Positions 1-6,696 are shown, counted from the first letter of the stretch. The stretch: DNA of 7,269 bases from an uncultured Clostridia bacterium (GCA_947589405.1 CANQBT010000103.1:1-7269); one strand, 5' to 3'. The notes: a model not told the origin generated them from the letters alone. Made by a program: numbers and translations.

Positions 1-23
1 GCTGGTCCCAACCTTAGCTAACT

Positions 24-73
24 GAAAGAAATGTCTTTAGGCATTTCTTTCAAAGTGTCGATTTTATCGACAC
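24..73. other. Two perfect hairpins in tandem beyond the 3' end of glgA
   Basis: Two inverted repeats stand almost end to end. The first pairs 24-35 with 40-51 (12 bp counting one G-T pair, 4-nt loop TTTA). The second pairs 55-62 with 66-73 (GTGTCGAT with ATCGACAC, 3-nt loop). Neither is followed by a clear T-run on either strand, so they are not textbook intrinsic terminators; on the minus strand the second is followed only by TTT. They could stabilise the 3' end of the glgA transcript, or belong to a gene left of the window. The hairpins are seen directly; the role is unknown. Confidence 0.5.
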
Positions 74-77
74 GCTC

Positions 78-103
78 AAGGGGATACTTTACGGTATCCC
101 CTT
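78..103. terminator. Hairpin just after glgA, possible bidirectional terminator
   Basis: A 10-bp perfect stem pairs 78-87 with 94-103 (AAGGGGATAC with GTATCCCCTT) around a 6-nt loop. It lies 12 nt beyond the glgA stop. Read on the minus strand it is preceded by an A-rich stretch but followed only by TTGAG, a poor U-tract. Read on the plus strand it is followed by the T-rich run TTTAATATTATTTG. It may therefore serve a plus-strand gene left of the window as well as, or instead of, glgA. Confidence 0.5.
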
Positions 104-115
104 TAATATTATTTG

Positions 116-1609
116 TTATTCTTTTTTATCTGCTTCTGCTTCTGTTTCCTCTTCCGCTTCCGCTTCGGGCTCAGCCATACCGCATATCTTTTTGTATACA
201 TCAATATATTCGCCTGCGCTTGTATCCCATGAGAACTTTGTGTTTATAGCGTTGGAAACGACTTTATTCCAATGCTCGGGTACCTCATATACCTCAAGCG
301 CTCTGTCTATAGCCCATAACAGACCGCCTGCATCGTAGTCATGGAACTGGAAGCCGTTGCCTTCTCCCGTTTCGGGATCAAAGTGTTGTACCGTGTCCAC
401 AAGACCGCCGGTAGTCCTTGTAACGGGGACCGTACCATAGCTCATGCAGAAAAGCTGACCGAGACCGCATGGCTCAAATAAGCTTGGCATAAGGAAAAGG
501 TCGCTGCCGGCATATATCTTCTGAGCAAGAGTATCGTCAAATAAAATATTTGCGCTTACCTTGTCGGGATAGCGATATGCCAAGTCACGGAACATATTCT
601 CATAATGATAGTCGCCTGTGCCAAGTACCACAAGCTGAACATCTCTTGAAAGCAGGTTGTGAGCAGCCTGTAATATAAGATTGATACCCTTTTGATCCAC
701 AAGCCTTGAAATTATGCTGAACATAGGAACATCTGCTCTTTGCGGAAGTCCCAGCTCTTCCTGGAGCCTTCTCTTGTTTTCAGCCTTTCCGCTCATGTCA
801 TCTGCTGAGAAATTGGCATATATCTTAGTGCTGTCTGCGGGATTGTTAATGTCGTAGTCAATACCGTTTACAATACCGTAAAGCTCGTGGTTCCTACAGC
901 GCAGAACGCCGTCAAGACCATAGCCGTACTGAGATGTCTGTATCTCATAGGAATATGTCTTACTTACTGTAGAAATGGCGTCTGAATAAAGCAGACCTGC
1001 TTTCATAAAGCTGACAGCATTGAAAAATTCCAGCTTGTCATTTGTAAAGTAATAGTTGTCATCAAGCTCCATCATTCTGAGAGTATCTCTTGGGAACATA
1101 CCCTGATACTGGAGATTGTGTATTGTAAAGAGAGTCTTTACCTTAGAAAAATACTTTAGCTTGGAATATCTGTCCTTTACATAAAGGCATATAGGGCCTG
1201 TCTGCCAATCGTTGCAATGGATAACATCGGGAATAAAATCGATGTAATCAAGAAATTCTATAGCAGCCTTACAGAAAAACGCAAATCTTTCATTGTCATC
1301 GCCGTAGCCATAGTAGCCTGCTCTGCCAAAATAAAAATCATTGCCTATCATGTAGGTAGGAACATCTGCATTAAGTGTAAATATGTCTGCCTTCTGCTTA
1401 CGCCAGTCAAGCGTAACGTCAAATGATGAAACATATTCACAGCTTGTAAGAAACTTGTCGTTGATCGTTCTGTATTTGGGAAATACTACCCTTGCGTCTA
1501 CACCTGCCTTGCGAAGTGCTTTAGGCAAAGAGCCGGCTACATCACCAAGACCGCCGCTTTTGGCATAAGGCGATACCTCTGATGATACTATCAACACCTT
1601 TAAATCCAT
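116..1609 (-). CDS. glgA: Glycogen synthase (ADP-glucose type, GT5)
   Basis: Cytoplasmic glycogen synthase, which extends alpha-1,4-glucan chains, in bacteria normally from ADP-glucose. The 497-residue protein is slightly longer than the usual 470-490. The N-terminal synthase domain begins with the sugar-nucleotide loop KSGGLGDV at residues 17-24, matching the K-x-G-G-L motif of E. coli GlgA. NDWQTG follows in the first half. The C-terminal glycosyltransferase domain has SRLVDQKG and EPCGLGQLF, with the catalytic-type Glu at 379 and Cys at 381, then RTTGGLVDTV. The final 20 or so residues are an acidic Glu/Ala-rich tail with no counterpart in typical GlgA. The start is supported by AAGGAGG (1618-1624), 8 nt upstream of ATG. 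No other glg gene is in the window. Regulation is probably from the promoter at 1705-1733 through a leader containing the 1635-1664 hairpin. Confidence 0.96.
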   Translation of the reverse strand: MDLKVLIVSSEVSPYAKSGGLGDVAGSLPKALRKAGVDARVVFPKYRTINDKFLTSCEYVSSFDVTLDWRKQKADIFTLNADVPTYMIGNDFYFGRAGYYGYGDDNERFAFFCKAAIEFLDYIDFIPDVIHCNDWQTGPICLYVKDRYSKLKYFSKVKTLFTIHNLQYQGMFPRDTLRMMELDDNYYFTNDKLEFFNAVSFMKAGLLYSDAISTVSKTYSYEIQTSQYGYGLDGVLRCRNHELYGIVNGIDYDINNPADSTKIYANFSADDMSGKAENKRRLQEELGLPQRADVPMFSIISRLVDQKGINLILQAAHNLLSRDVQLVVLGTGDYHYENMFRDLAYRYPDKVSANILFDDTLAQKIYAGSDLFLMPSLFEPCGLGQLFCMSYGTVPVTRTTGGLVDTVQHFDPETGEGNGFQFHDYDAGGLLWAIDRALEVYEVPEHWNKVVSNAINTKFSWDTSAGEYIDVYKKICGMAEPEAEAEEETEAEADKKE

Positions 1610-1634
1610 AAAAAATCCCTCCTTCTGGTTGCAG

Positions 1635-1664
1635 ATAAACAGAAATATTAAAATTTCTGTTTAT
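1635..1664. repeat. 30-bp perfect inverted repeat in the glgA-pepF divergent region
   Basis: ATAAACAGAAAT at 1635-1646 is the exact reverse complement of 1653-1664, with a 6-nt spacer. On the plus strand the right arm runs directly into TTTTTTC, the shape of an intrinsic terminator, which could stop transcription arriving from the glgA side. On the minus strand it would form a hairpin in the glgA leader, ending about 10 nt before the ribosome binding site. Its symmetry also fits a dimeric repressor operator. The structure is seen; which role applies is not known. Confidence 0.6.
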
Positions 1665-1704
1665 TTTTTCTAAATTTATTATATAATTAAATTATGCTAA
1701 GTTA

Positions 1705-1733
1705 ATTATACTATGTAAAAAGAAATTTCGCAA
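1705..1733 (-). promoter_or_regulatory. glgA promoter, sigma-A type
   Basis: On the minus strand, TTGCGA (1728-1733) and TATAAT (1705-1710) are separated by exactly 17 bp. The predicted start of transcription is near 1698, giving a leader of about 90 nt. The -10 box overlaps, on the opposite strand, the best -10 candidate for pepF, so the two promoters would be mutually exclusive or tightly coupled. This is a sequence match only. Confidence 0.68.
1707..1712 (+). promoter_or_regulatory. Candidate -10 box for pepF
   Basis: TATACT on the plus strand would start transcription near 1719, about 40 nt before the pepF ATG. No convincing -35 lies 17 bp upstream (TAATTA at best). A second -10-like TATAAT lies near 1682 in the AT-rich stretch, also without a clear -35. 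The assignment is weak. Confidence 0.35.
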
Positions 1734-1758
1734 CATAAAAAAGGAGATTTTTAAAAAA

Positions 1759-3540
1759 ATGAAAAAAATATTGTCACGTAACGAAATAAAAAAAGAATAT
1801 AAATGGAGTATAGAGGACCTTTTCAAAAGCGATGAGCTTTGGCAGAAGGTATATGACGAAACTGAGGCTTCTTTTGCTAAGATGGATAAATACAGGGAAA
1901 ATCTTGATGCAGACAGCCTTTACGACTGTCTGAAGCTTAGGGATAATATATCCCTTAATACTCAGCAGCTTTATGTATATGCCAATCTCAGAGCCAATGA
2001 GGACAGCACCGATACATTTTATCAGGAGCTTAGCGGAAAAGCCGACAGACTTATAACGCTGTATTCTCAGGCTGTTTCATTTATAGAGCCTGCAATACTT
2101 GCTATGGACAGGGAGGCGCTTAAAGACCGTCTTGACAAGGACCTTAAGGAATATGCTCATTATATAGAGGATATTCTGAGAAGCTCAGAGCATATACTTT
2201 CCGCCGACAAGGAGAAGATACTTGCTCAAGCCTATGAAGCTGCACAGGGACCGTCAAATATATTTTATATGCTCAACAATGCGGACATAAAGTTCAAAAA
2301 TGCTGTTGACAGCAATGGAGATGAGCATTTACTCACTCACGGCACATATTCCTCTTGTCTTGAGAGCAGGGACAGGACACTCAGGCGTTCTGCCTTCAAC
2401 AATATATATGACAGTTATTATGCTCAGAAAAATACCCTTGCCGCCATATATTCCGCCTCTGTCAAAATGGATCTGTTCAATGCAAGGGTAAGGAACCATG
2501 CTTCTGTTCTTGACTCAATGCTTTTTGTTGGAAACATACCTACAGAGGTATATCACAGACTTATTGAAACGGTAAACGCTCATCTTCCTCTTATGCACAG
2601 ATATATGAGACTCAGGAAAAAAATACTTGGTCTTGACGATATGGATATGTATGATATTTATACGCCTATAGTAAAAAACACAGATACAAGAAAAACCTAT
2701 GATGAAGCAAAGAAAACCGTGCTTGAAGCCTTGAAGCCGCTGGGAGAGGAATACTGCGCCAAGCTGAATAAGGCGCTTAACGATGAAGGCTGGGTGGATA
2801 TATATGAAAATGAAGGCAAAAGAAGCGGCGCATACAGCTGGGGCGCCTATGGCTGTCACCCCTTTGTTTCCTTGAATTATGACGATACCGTCAATTCTAT
2901 GTTTACGCTGGCTCATGAAATGGGACACGCTATGCATTCCTACTATACATGGAGTAATCAGCCTGTTATATACGGCGATTATACCATATTTGTAGCAGAG
3001 GTAGCCTCTACCGTTAACGAGGCTCTTCTTATGCAGCACCTTCTCAAAATAACAACAGACCTAAATGAAAGAAAATACTTGCTCAACTATTTTATGGAGC
3101 AGTTCAGGGGAACTCTTTTCAGGCAGACTATGTTTGCGGAATTTGAGCTGGAAACTCATGCAATGGCTGAAAGAGGAGAAACTCTTACCTTTGAAAATAT
3201 GTGCAGGATATATTCTGCTCTTAACGGCAAATACTATGGTACGGCTGTGAACAACAATGAAAAGATAAGCTGGGAATGGTCAAGGATACCGCATTTTTAC
3301 ACCGCCTTTTATGTATATCAGTATGCTACCGGCTACAGCGCCGCAATTACCCTTTCGGAAAAGATACTCAATGAAAATGGAGCACAAGATTATATCCGTT
3401 TCCTAAAGGGCGGTTCTTCACAGTACTCCATAGATCTGCTCAAAAAAGCAGGAGTGGATATGACACAAAGTGCGCCTGTTGAAAAGGCTATGAAGGTATT
3501 TGAGGGCATATTGGATGAGATGGAGAAGCTTTCCGAATAA
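1759..3540 (+). CDS. pepF: Oligoendopeptidase F, zinc metallopeptidase (M3B)
   Basis: Zinc endopeptidase that cleaves short peptides in the cytoplasm, recycling peptides taken up or released by protein turnover. At 593 residues it is full length for PepF (about 600). The helical N-terminal half matches the family's lid region. The zinc site is HEMGH at 386-390, with the third ligand Glu414 in the AEVAST segment. The C-terminal HFYTAFYVYQYATG segment from residue 512 carries the conserved His and Tyr residues near the active site. No signal peptide is visible. The ATG is preceded by AAGGAG at 1741-1746 with a rather long 12-nt spacing, and the N-terminus is Lys-rich. The gene is divergent from glgA and convergent with cstA, and appears monocistronic. 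Its position beside a CstA-type peptide or pyruvate carrier suggests peptide use, but they do not share a transcript. Confidence 0.96.
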   Translation: MKKILSRNEIKKEYKWSIEDLFKSDELWQKVYDETEASFAKMDKYRENLDADSLYDCLKLRDNISLNTQQLYVYANLRANEDSTDTFYQELSGKADRLITLYSQAVSFIEPAILAMDREALKDRLDKDLKEYAHYIEDILRSSEHILSADKEKILAQAYEAAQGPSNIFYMLNNADIKFKNAVDSNGDEHLLTHGTYSSCLESRDRTLRRSAFNNIYDSYYAQKNTLAAIYSASVKMDLFNARVRNHASVLDSMLFVGNIPTEVYHRLIETVNAHLPLMHRYMRLRKKILGLDDMDMYDIYTPIVKNTDTRKTYDEAKKTVLEALKPLGEEYCAKLNKALNDEGWVDIYENEGKRSGAYSWGAYGCHPFVSLNYDDTVNSMFTLAHEMGHAMHSYYTWSNQPVIYGDYTIFVAEVASTVNEALLMQHLLKITTDLNERKYLLNYFMEQFRGTLFRQTMFAEFELETHAMAERGETLTFENMCRIYSALNGKYYGTAVNNNEKISWEWSRIPHFYTAFYVYQYATGYSAAITLSEKILNENGAQDYIRFLKGGSSQYSIDLLKKAGVDMTQSAPVEKAMKVFEGILDEMEKLSE

Positions 3541-3549
3541 GGGAAAGCT
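3527..3549 (+). other. Hairpin enclosing the pepF stop codon
   Basis: AGCTTTCC (3527-3534) pairs with GGAAAGCT (3542-3549) around a 7-nt loop holding the TAA stop. It is followed by GTTTAAG, a weak T-run. It could contribute to 3'-end formation or be chance. Confidence 0.3.
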
Positions 3550-3571
3550 GTTTAAGCAGGCGGAAGGGTTA

Positions 3572-3615
3572 TAATATCGACCATTCCGTCAGCTTACGCT
3601 GAAGGGTCGATATTA
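3572..3615 (+). terminator. pepF terminator hairpin
   Basis: An 11-bp outer stem (TAATATCGACC at 3572-3582 with 3605-3615) encloses a second 5-bp stem (TCAGC/GCTGA, 3589-3593 with 3598-3602) around a TTAC loop. On the plus strand it runs into AATTCTTCC, a moderate T-content tail, 30-75 nt beyond the pepF stop. The symmetry is certain; terminator activity is inferred. Confidence 0.6.
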
Positions 3616-3642
3616 ATTCTTCCTAATGCAAGCATCACTTAA

Positions 3643-3674
3643 AACGGTCCCCTTCCATTGAGAAGGGGACCGTT
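3643..3674. terminator. Bidirectional terminator between pepF and cstA
   Basis: A 13-bp perfect, GC-rich stem (AACGGTCCCCTTC at 3643-3655 with 3662-3674) surrounds a 6-nt loop. Downstream on the minus strand, in the direction of cstA, the arm ends in a TTTT run. On the plus strand the tail is CCTTGTTTC. It lies 57 nt beyond the cstA stop. It is the strongest stem in this convergent gap and probably ends cstA transcripts and any pepF readthrough. Confidence 0.75.
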
Positions 3675-3702
3675 CCTTGTTTCAAATATTATCTGTTCAG
3701 CT

Positions 3703-3742
3703 CTAAGGCTTAATGAAAGAGATTTACATTATCAAGCCTTAG
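3703..3742 (-). other. Inverted repeat around the cstA stop codon
   Basis: CTAAGGCTT (3703-3711) and AAGCCTTAG (3734-3742) are perfect 9-bp complements with a 22-nt loop. The second arm includes the last codons of cstA and the edge of its TGA stop. It may form a stem at the mRNA 3' end; no T-run follows, so it is not called a terminator. Confidence 0.3.
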
Positions 3743-5486
3743 CGCCTTCCTTTTGCGTAAGGGCTCTGAGGCCGCTTATTGAAACTATTATGCCAAGTAT
3801 GAAAAGGGCAATGGCAAAGGCGAGCTGCAAAGCGTCGCCGCCTATATTTTCGGTAGTTCTGGCAATGATACCTGAAGATTTTGTATATATAGTGATGCCG
3901 AGCATTGAAAGAGTGACTATAAGCATCATTACCATAGGGATCCAAAGCATCCAGCCCTGTCTTTTTGTCTTTTTGAAGAATACTGCACAGGCAATAAGAG
4001 CAAGAGCAGAAAGAAGCTGATTGGCTGAACCGAATAAGGGCCATATATTCTTATAGCCTATCTTTGCAAGGGCAAAGGCTACAGCAAGAGTAATTATTGT
4101 TGAAAAGTACTTGTTTGTGCAAACCTTTGTGATAGGACCCATATTTTCCTCATCTGTGTCTGAGTCTACAAAAAATTCCTCAAAGGCAAGTCTGCCTATT
4201 CTTGCAACAGAGTCAAGAGATGTAAGAGCAAAGGCTGATACGGAAAGAGTTATAAGAGTCATGCTTATGCTCTGAGGAACTCCGATCTTTGTAAGGAAAC
4301 CGGCTACGCCTTCTGCAAATATAACAGGCTGAGTTTTGTCGGGGATTATACCGTTTTTGGCAACAGAGCCTACTGCAATAAGGGCTATTATGGCAAGCAT
4401 ACTTTCCATAAGCATTGCGCCAAAGGATACGGGAAGCATATTTTTCTCATTCTTTATCTGCTTAGATGCAGTACCTGAGGAAACCAGAGAATGGAAGCCT
4501 GAAACGGCACCGCAGGCAATGGTAACGAAAAGATATGGGAAAAGTGTCTGTCCTTCTACATTCCAGCCGTTAAATGCTGCAAGCTCCATAGTTGGTCTGG
4601 CAATGAGTACGCCAAGTACTGAAGCTACTATCATTGCAACCAGAAGATAGCTGTTGAGGTAATCTCTTGGCTGAAGAAGTACCCACACGGGAGCGATTGA
4701 AGCGATTGCAATATATATGAAAATTATTATGCGCCATGCGTCTGCGCTTATATATATAGGGAATAAAAGTCCCAGAGCTATACATACTACCAGTACTACT
4801 ATCGCAACTATTGTATTTACCCACTTGTTATGACATATTCTCAGGAAAACACCGAGACATATGGCTGCTGCTATGAAAAGACAGCTTGTTGAAGCTACCT
4901 GACCGTTTGCCAGTATAGGATCTGAGCCTGCTCCTGTAATTATCCTGAGCAGAGCTGTCGTTCCCTTGCTTATAAATGAGGCTGATTGACCGTCTGCCAA
5001 AGCGGTAACGTTTTCAAAGCCCTTGAATGTTTGACATACAACATCTGCAAAAGCTGCGACTACAAGTATGGAGAAAAGCCATGTAAATATCATGAAAAGC
5101 TTCTTGCCTACCTTGCCTATATACAGCTCTATTATGTATCCGATAGTCCTGCCTTTATTCTTAACTGATGCATACATAGATGCAAAGTCCTGAACGGCGC
5201 CAAAGAACACACCGCCTATAAGTATCCATAAAAGCACAGGCACCCAGCCGAATATAGCTGCCTGTATAGGACCGTTTATGGGACCGGCGCCTGCTATAGA
5301 CGCAAACTGGTGACCGAATACTACATTTGTGTCGGCAGGAACATAATCCACACCGTCCTCCATTTCATAAGCAGGAGTTTTGGCATTCTCATCAATTCCC
5401 CAGAGATTAGCCAAATATCTTCCGTAAATGAGATAGGCGCCACCCAATACGATGATCGCAATGATCATAATGATCAAACCATTCAC
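3732..5486 (-). CDS. cstA: CstA-family carbon starvation membrane transporter
   Basis: Multi-spanning inner-membrane carrier of the CstA family. Characterised members import pyruvate or peptides during nutrient limitation; the substrate here cannot be read from sequence. The 584-residue protein is shorter than E. coli CstA (about 700) but usual for Bacillota. Family signatures occur in order: GHQFASIAGAGPINGPIQA in the N-terminal part, FGAVQDFASMYASVKNKGRT, FHSLVSSGTASKQIKNE midway, TSLDSVARIGRLAFEEFF, and LFGSANQLLSALALIA. Many hydrophobic stretches of about 20 residues indicate well over ten membrane helices. The start is GTG at 5484-5486, supported by AAGGAGG (5494-5500) with 7-nt spacing. 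It is apparently monocistronic: there is no ybdD-like gene or LytS/LytT pair beside it in the window. A hairpin at 3643-3674 probably terminates it. Confidence 0.95.
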   Translation of the reverse strand: MNGLIIMIIAIIVLGGAYLIYGRYLANLWGIDENAKTPAYEMEDGVDYVPADTNVVFGHQFASIAGAGPINGPIQAAIFGWVPVLLWILIGGVFFGAVQDFASMYASVKNKGRTIGYIIELYIGKVGKKLFMIFTWLFSILVVAAFADVVCQTFKGFENVTALADGQSASFISKGTTALLRIITGAGSDPILANGQVASTSCLFIAAAICLGVFLRICHNKWVNTIVAIVVLVVCIALGLLFPIYISADAWRIIIFIYIAIASIAPVWVLLQPRDYLNSYLLVAMIVASVLGVLIARPTMELAAFNGWNVEGQTLFPYLFVTIACGAVSGFHSLVSSGTASKQIKNEKNMLPVSFGAMLMESMLAIIALIAVGSVAKNGIIPDKTQPVIFAEGVAGFLTKIGVPQSISMTLITLSVSAFALTSLDSVARIGRLAFEEFFVDSDTDEENMGPITKVCTNKYFSTIITLAVAFALAKIGYKNIWPLFGSANQLLSALALIACAVFFKKTKRQGWMLWIPMVMMLIVTLSMLGITIYTKSSGIIARTTENIGGDALQLAFAIALFILGIIVSISGLRALTQKEGAKA

Positions 5487-5514
5487 AATAATTCCTCCTT
5501 TATAATAATAACTA

Positions 5515-5543
5515 AATATAATAATGAATGATTATATTATTAT
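5515..5543 (-). other. AT-only inverted repeats in the cstA leader
   Basis: Two alternative 8-bp repeats overlap: AATATAAT (5515-5522) with 5531-5538, and ATAATAAT (5518-5525) with 5536-5543. They lie between the predicted cstA transcription start and its ribosome binding site. The region contains almost only A and T, so such symmetry arises easily by chance. Confidence 0.25.
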
Positions 5544-5552
5544 TGCAAATTA

Positions 5553-5581
5553 ATTTTATAACAATTACGTGGAAATTACAA
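5553..5581 (-). promoter_or_regulatory. Candidate cstA promoter
   Basis: On the minus strand, TTGTAA (5576-5581) and TAAAAT (5553-5558) are 17 bp apart. This predicts a start near 5546 and a leader of about 60 nt. The -10 matches consensus at five of six positions, the -35 at four of six. I saw no good CcpA (cre) site nearby. The surrounding DNA is so AT-rich that alternative boxes exist. Confidence 0.45.
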
Positions 5582-5710
5582 CATAAAATAAAGATTTTTT
5601 ATGATTTTTTTAAAAAATTTCTGTAAAAATTTTATTAATTGCCGAAAATAATTAAAAAATAGGCTCATATGGGAAGAAAACGGCAGGGTTTTGGACAAGC
5701 TTTACATAAA
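5582..5710. other. AT-rich intergenic stretch with no recognised element
   Basis: This is the remainder of the 362-bp gap between cstA and the transglutaminase-like gene. It contains long A and T runs around 5590-5640 and a slightly GC-richer patch around 5661-5700. I see no open reading frame, tRNA, riboswitch consensus or strong hairpin. Its left part probably serves as upstream DNA for the cstA promoter. Confidence 0.5.
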
Positions 5711-5741
5711 AAGGGGAAACCCCTGACCGTAAGGTCAGGGG
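5711..5741 (-). terminator. Terminator of the transglutaminase-like gene
   Basis: CCCCTGACC (5720-5728) pairs perfectly with GGTCAGGGG (5733-5741) around a 4-nt loop. On the minus strand the stem is followed by TTTCCCC and then TTTTT (5711 leftwards), a U-tract slightly displaced from the stem. It sits about 110 nt beyond the TAA stop and about 55 nt beyond the next in-frame TAG. Confidence 0.7.
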
Positions 5742-5794
5742 CTTAAGTAGGATAAACCATTATATATAGATAAAGGAACTTTAATAATTAAGTA

Positions 5795-5848
5795 CTATCT
5801 ATAAAAGACAGAAGAAATAAATTCCTTATCTGCTTTGTCATAGCTGCA
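5795..5848 (-). other. Possible interrupted C-terminal extension of the transglutaminase-like gene
   Basis: Immediately after the TAA stop, the same frame continues for 17 codons to TAG (5795-5797), reading CSYDKADKEFISSVFYR. Its composition (charged, aromatic, Ser and Cys) looks more like protein than the A/T-rich DNA that follows. From memory, related secreted transglutaminase-like proteins often continue past the His-Tyr-x-Trp segment with a Cys/Ser and Tyr-Asp stretch. One base change, CAA to TAA, would account for the stop. This is an inference. Confidence 0.4.
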
Positions 5849-6586
5849 TTACTGCCAGCCATAGTGACCTGAAAGCTGTATCTCTTCATCAGTTTTCAGG
5901 AAGTTTTCATAACTCATAGAGCCAAGATCGTCAGTAAGGTTATCGTCCCATGCAAGATCTACATGAAGCTTTACACCGTCTACCGTAACGATGTTCCAAG
6001 CATGGTTCATACCTTCGCTCACTACTATTTCACAGGGAACTCCAAGCTTTTCACAAGCATATTTGAAGCCTAATGAAAATGCATTGCAGGTACCTGTCTT
6101 ATTGACAAACAGGTCGTAAGCCGTATAAGAGGTGTGTGAAAAATCATAGCTGTAGTTATTTATAAAATAATCGTGGATAGCCGTAAGCTTTTCCGTTATT
6201 GTCATTGAGCTGTTAACGGTTGAAAGAGCCTCGTTTGCAGCCTTGTCAAAGGAATCCTTCTGAGCCTGTATCTCGCTGTTGCTTCCCGCATAGGATACAA
6301 CAAGCTCCTTAGCGTAGCCTGTATCTGTCATATAAGTACATTCCACAGAATTGTTTACATAGAAATAGTCGGGATTGGAATCCACCATATCCAGATAAAA
6401 ATCCATAGCCTGGTCTGTAGTAACATTATATTTACTTATATCGATAACGGTATTGAGAGTACCTATGCCATTGTCAATAGCACTTTCCAGACCGGCAACA
6501 TCTGCTGCGCTGACTGCTGACGCCATTGATAATGTCAATACTGCTGCCATTATCGCTTTGATCGAATTATTTAATGCTTTCTTCAT
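5849..6586 (-). CDS. Secreted transglutaminase-like cysteine protein
   Basis: Predicted exported protein with a transglutaminase-like (papain-fold) domain. These act as cysteine proteases, peptidases or cross-linking enzymes; the substrate is unknown. The N-terminus is a signal peptide: two Lys, a hydrophobic run rich in Ala, Met and Leu, and a likely cleavage after Val-Ser-Ala near residue 28. A helical region of about 100 residues follows. The catalytic domain has the expected triad: Cys167 in GTCNAFS, His195 in MNHAWN and Asp210 in HVDLAWDD. The 245-residue start at 6586 is preferred because AAGGAG (6596-6601) is 9 nt upstream; the in-frame ATG at 6595 abuts that site directly. There is no sortase signal, repeat domain or membrane anchor. 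The gene is alone in its transcript, under a c-di-GMP-I riboswitch. The C-terminus may be cut short (see 5795-5848). Confidence 0.88.
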   Translation of the reverse strand: MKKALNNSIKAIMAAVLTLSMASAVSAADVAGLESAIDNGIGTLNTVIDISKYNVTTDQAMDFYLDMVDSNPDYFYVNNSVECTYMTDTGYAKELVVSYAGSNSEIQAQKDSFDKAANEALSTVNSSMTITEKLTAIHDYFINNYSYDFSHTSYTAYDLFVNKTGTCNAFSLGFKYACEKLGVPCEIVVSEGMNHAWNIVTVDGVKLHVDLAWDDNLTDDLGSMSYENFLKTDEEIQLSGHYGWQ

Positions 6587-6626
6587 ATTACGCATCTCCT
6601 TTTCAGGAAACCTTCAACATAAAATT

Positions 6627-6654
6627 AAAAAACGCCGCCTGTGGTAAAAGCGGC
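6627..6654 (-). terminator. Riboswitch-controlled intrinsic terminator
   Basis: On the minus strand GCCGCTT (6648-6654) pairs with AGGCGGC (6634-6640) around a 7-nt loop, followed by G and six T (6627-6632). It is a strong intrinsic terminator between the aptamer and the gene, about 40 nt before the start codon. Its 3' arm overlaps the antiterminator segment CACAGGC (6637-6643). Confidence 0.85.
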
Positions 6655-6667
6655 AACGCAACTAATA

Positions 6668-6696
6668 CAGCATGGTCATATGTGACCTATATGCTG
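6668..6696 (-). other. Internal hairpin of the riboswitch expression platform
   Basis: CAGCAT/ATGCTG (6668-6673 with 6691-6696) and GGTCA/TGACC (6674-6678 with 6683-6687) form an 11-bp stem with a 4-nt loop and a 3-nt bulge. It lies between the two antiterminator arms and is compatible with both states. It probably brings the arms together; flanking AATACAG and CTGTATT could form a competing pairing. Confidence 0.6.

Noticed and set aside
31..249. 72-codon plus-strand frame rich in Leu and Pro at the left edge
   Set aside because: It overlaps the hairpin array and the complement of the Glu/Ala-rich glgA tail, which produces the apparent Leu/Pro bias.
2515..3039. 174-codon open frame antisense to pepF
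   Set aside because: It lies opposite the most conserved part of pepF, including the zinc site, has no recognisable family resemblance, and is explained as a shadow of the real frame.
3658..4020. 120-codon open frame on the plus strand opposite the 3' end of cstA
   Set aside because: It begins inside the terminator hairpin and runs opposite conserved CstA membrane segments, with no ribosome binding site.
6587..6595. Upstream ATG at 6595 as the start of the transglutaminase-like gene
   Set aside because: It directly touches the AAGGAG ribosome binding site, leaving no spacing; the ATG at 6586 has 9-nt spacing and begins a normal Met-Lys-Lys signal peptide.
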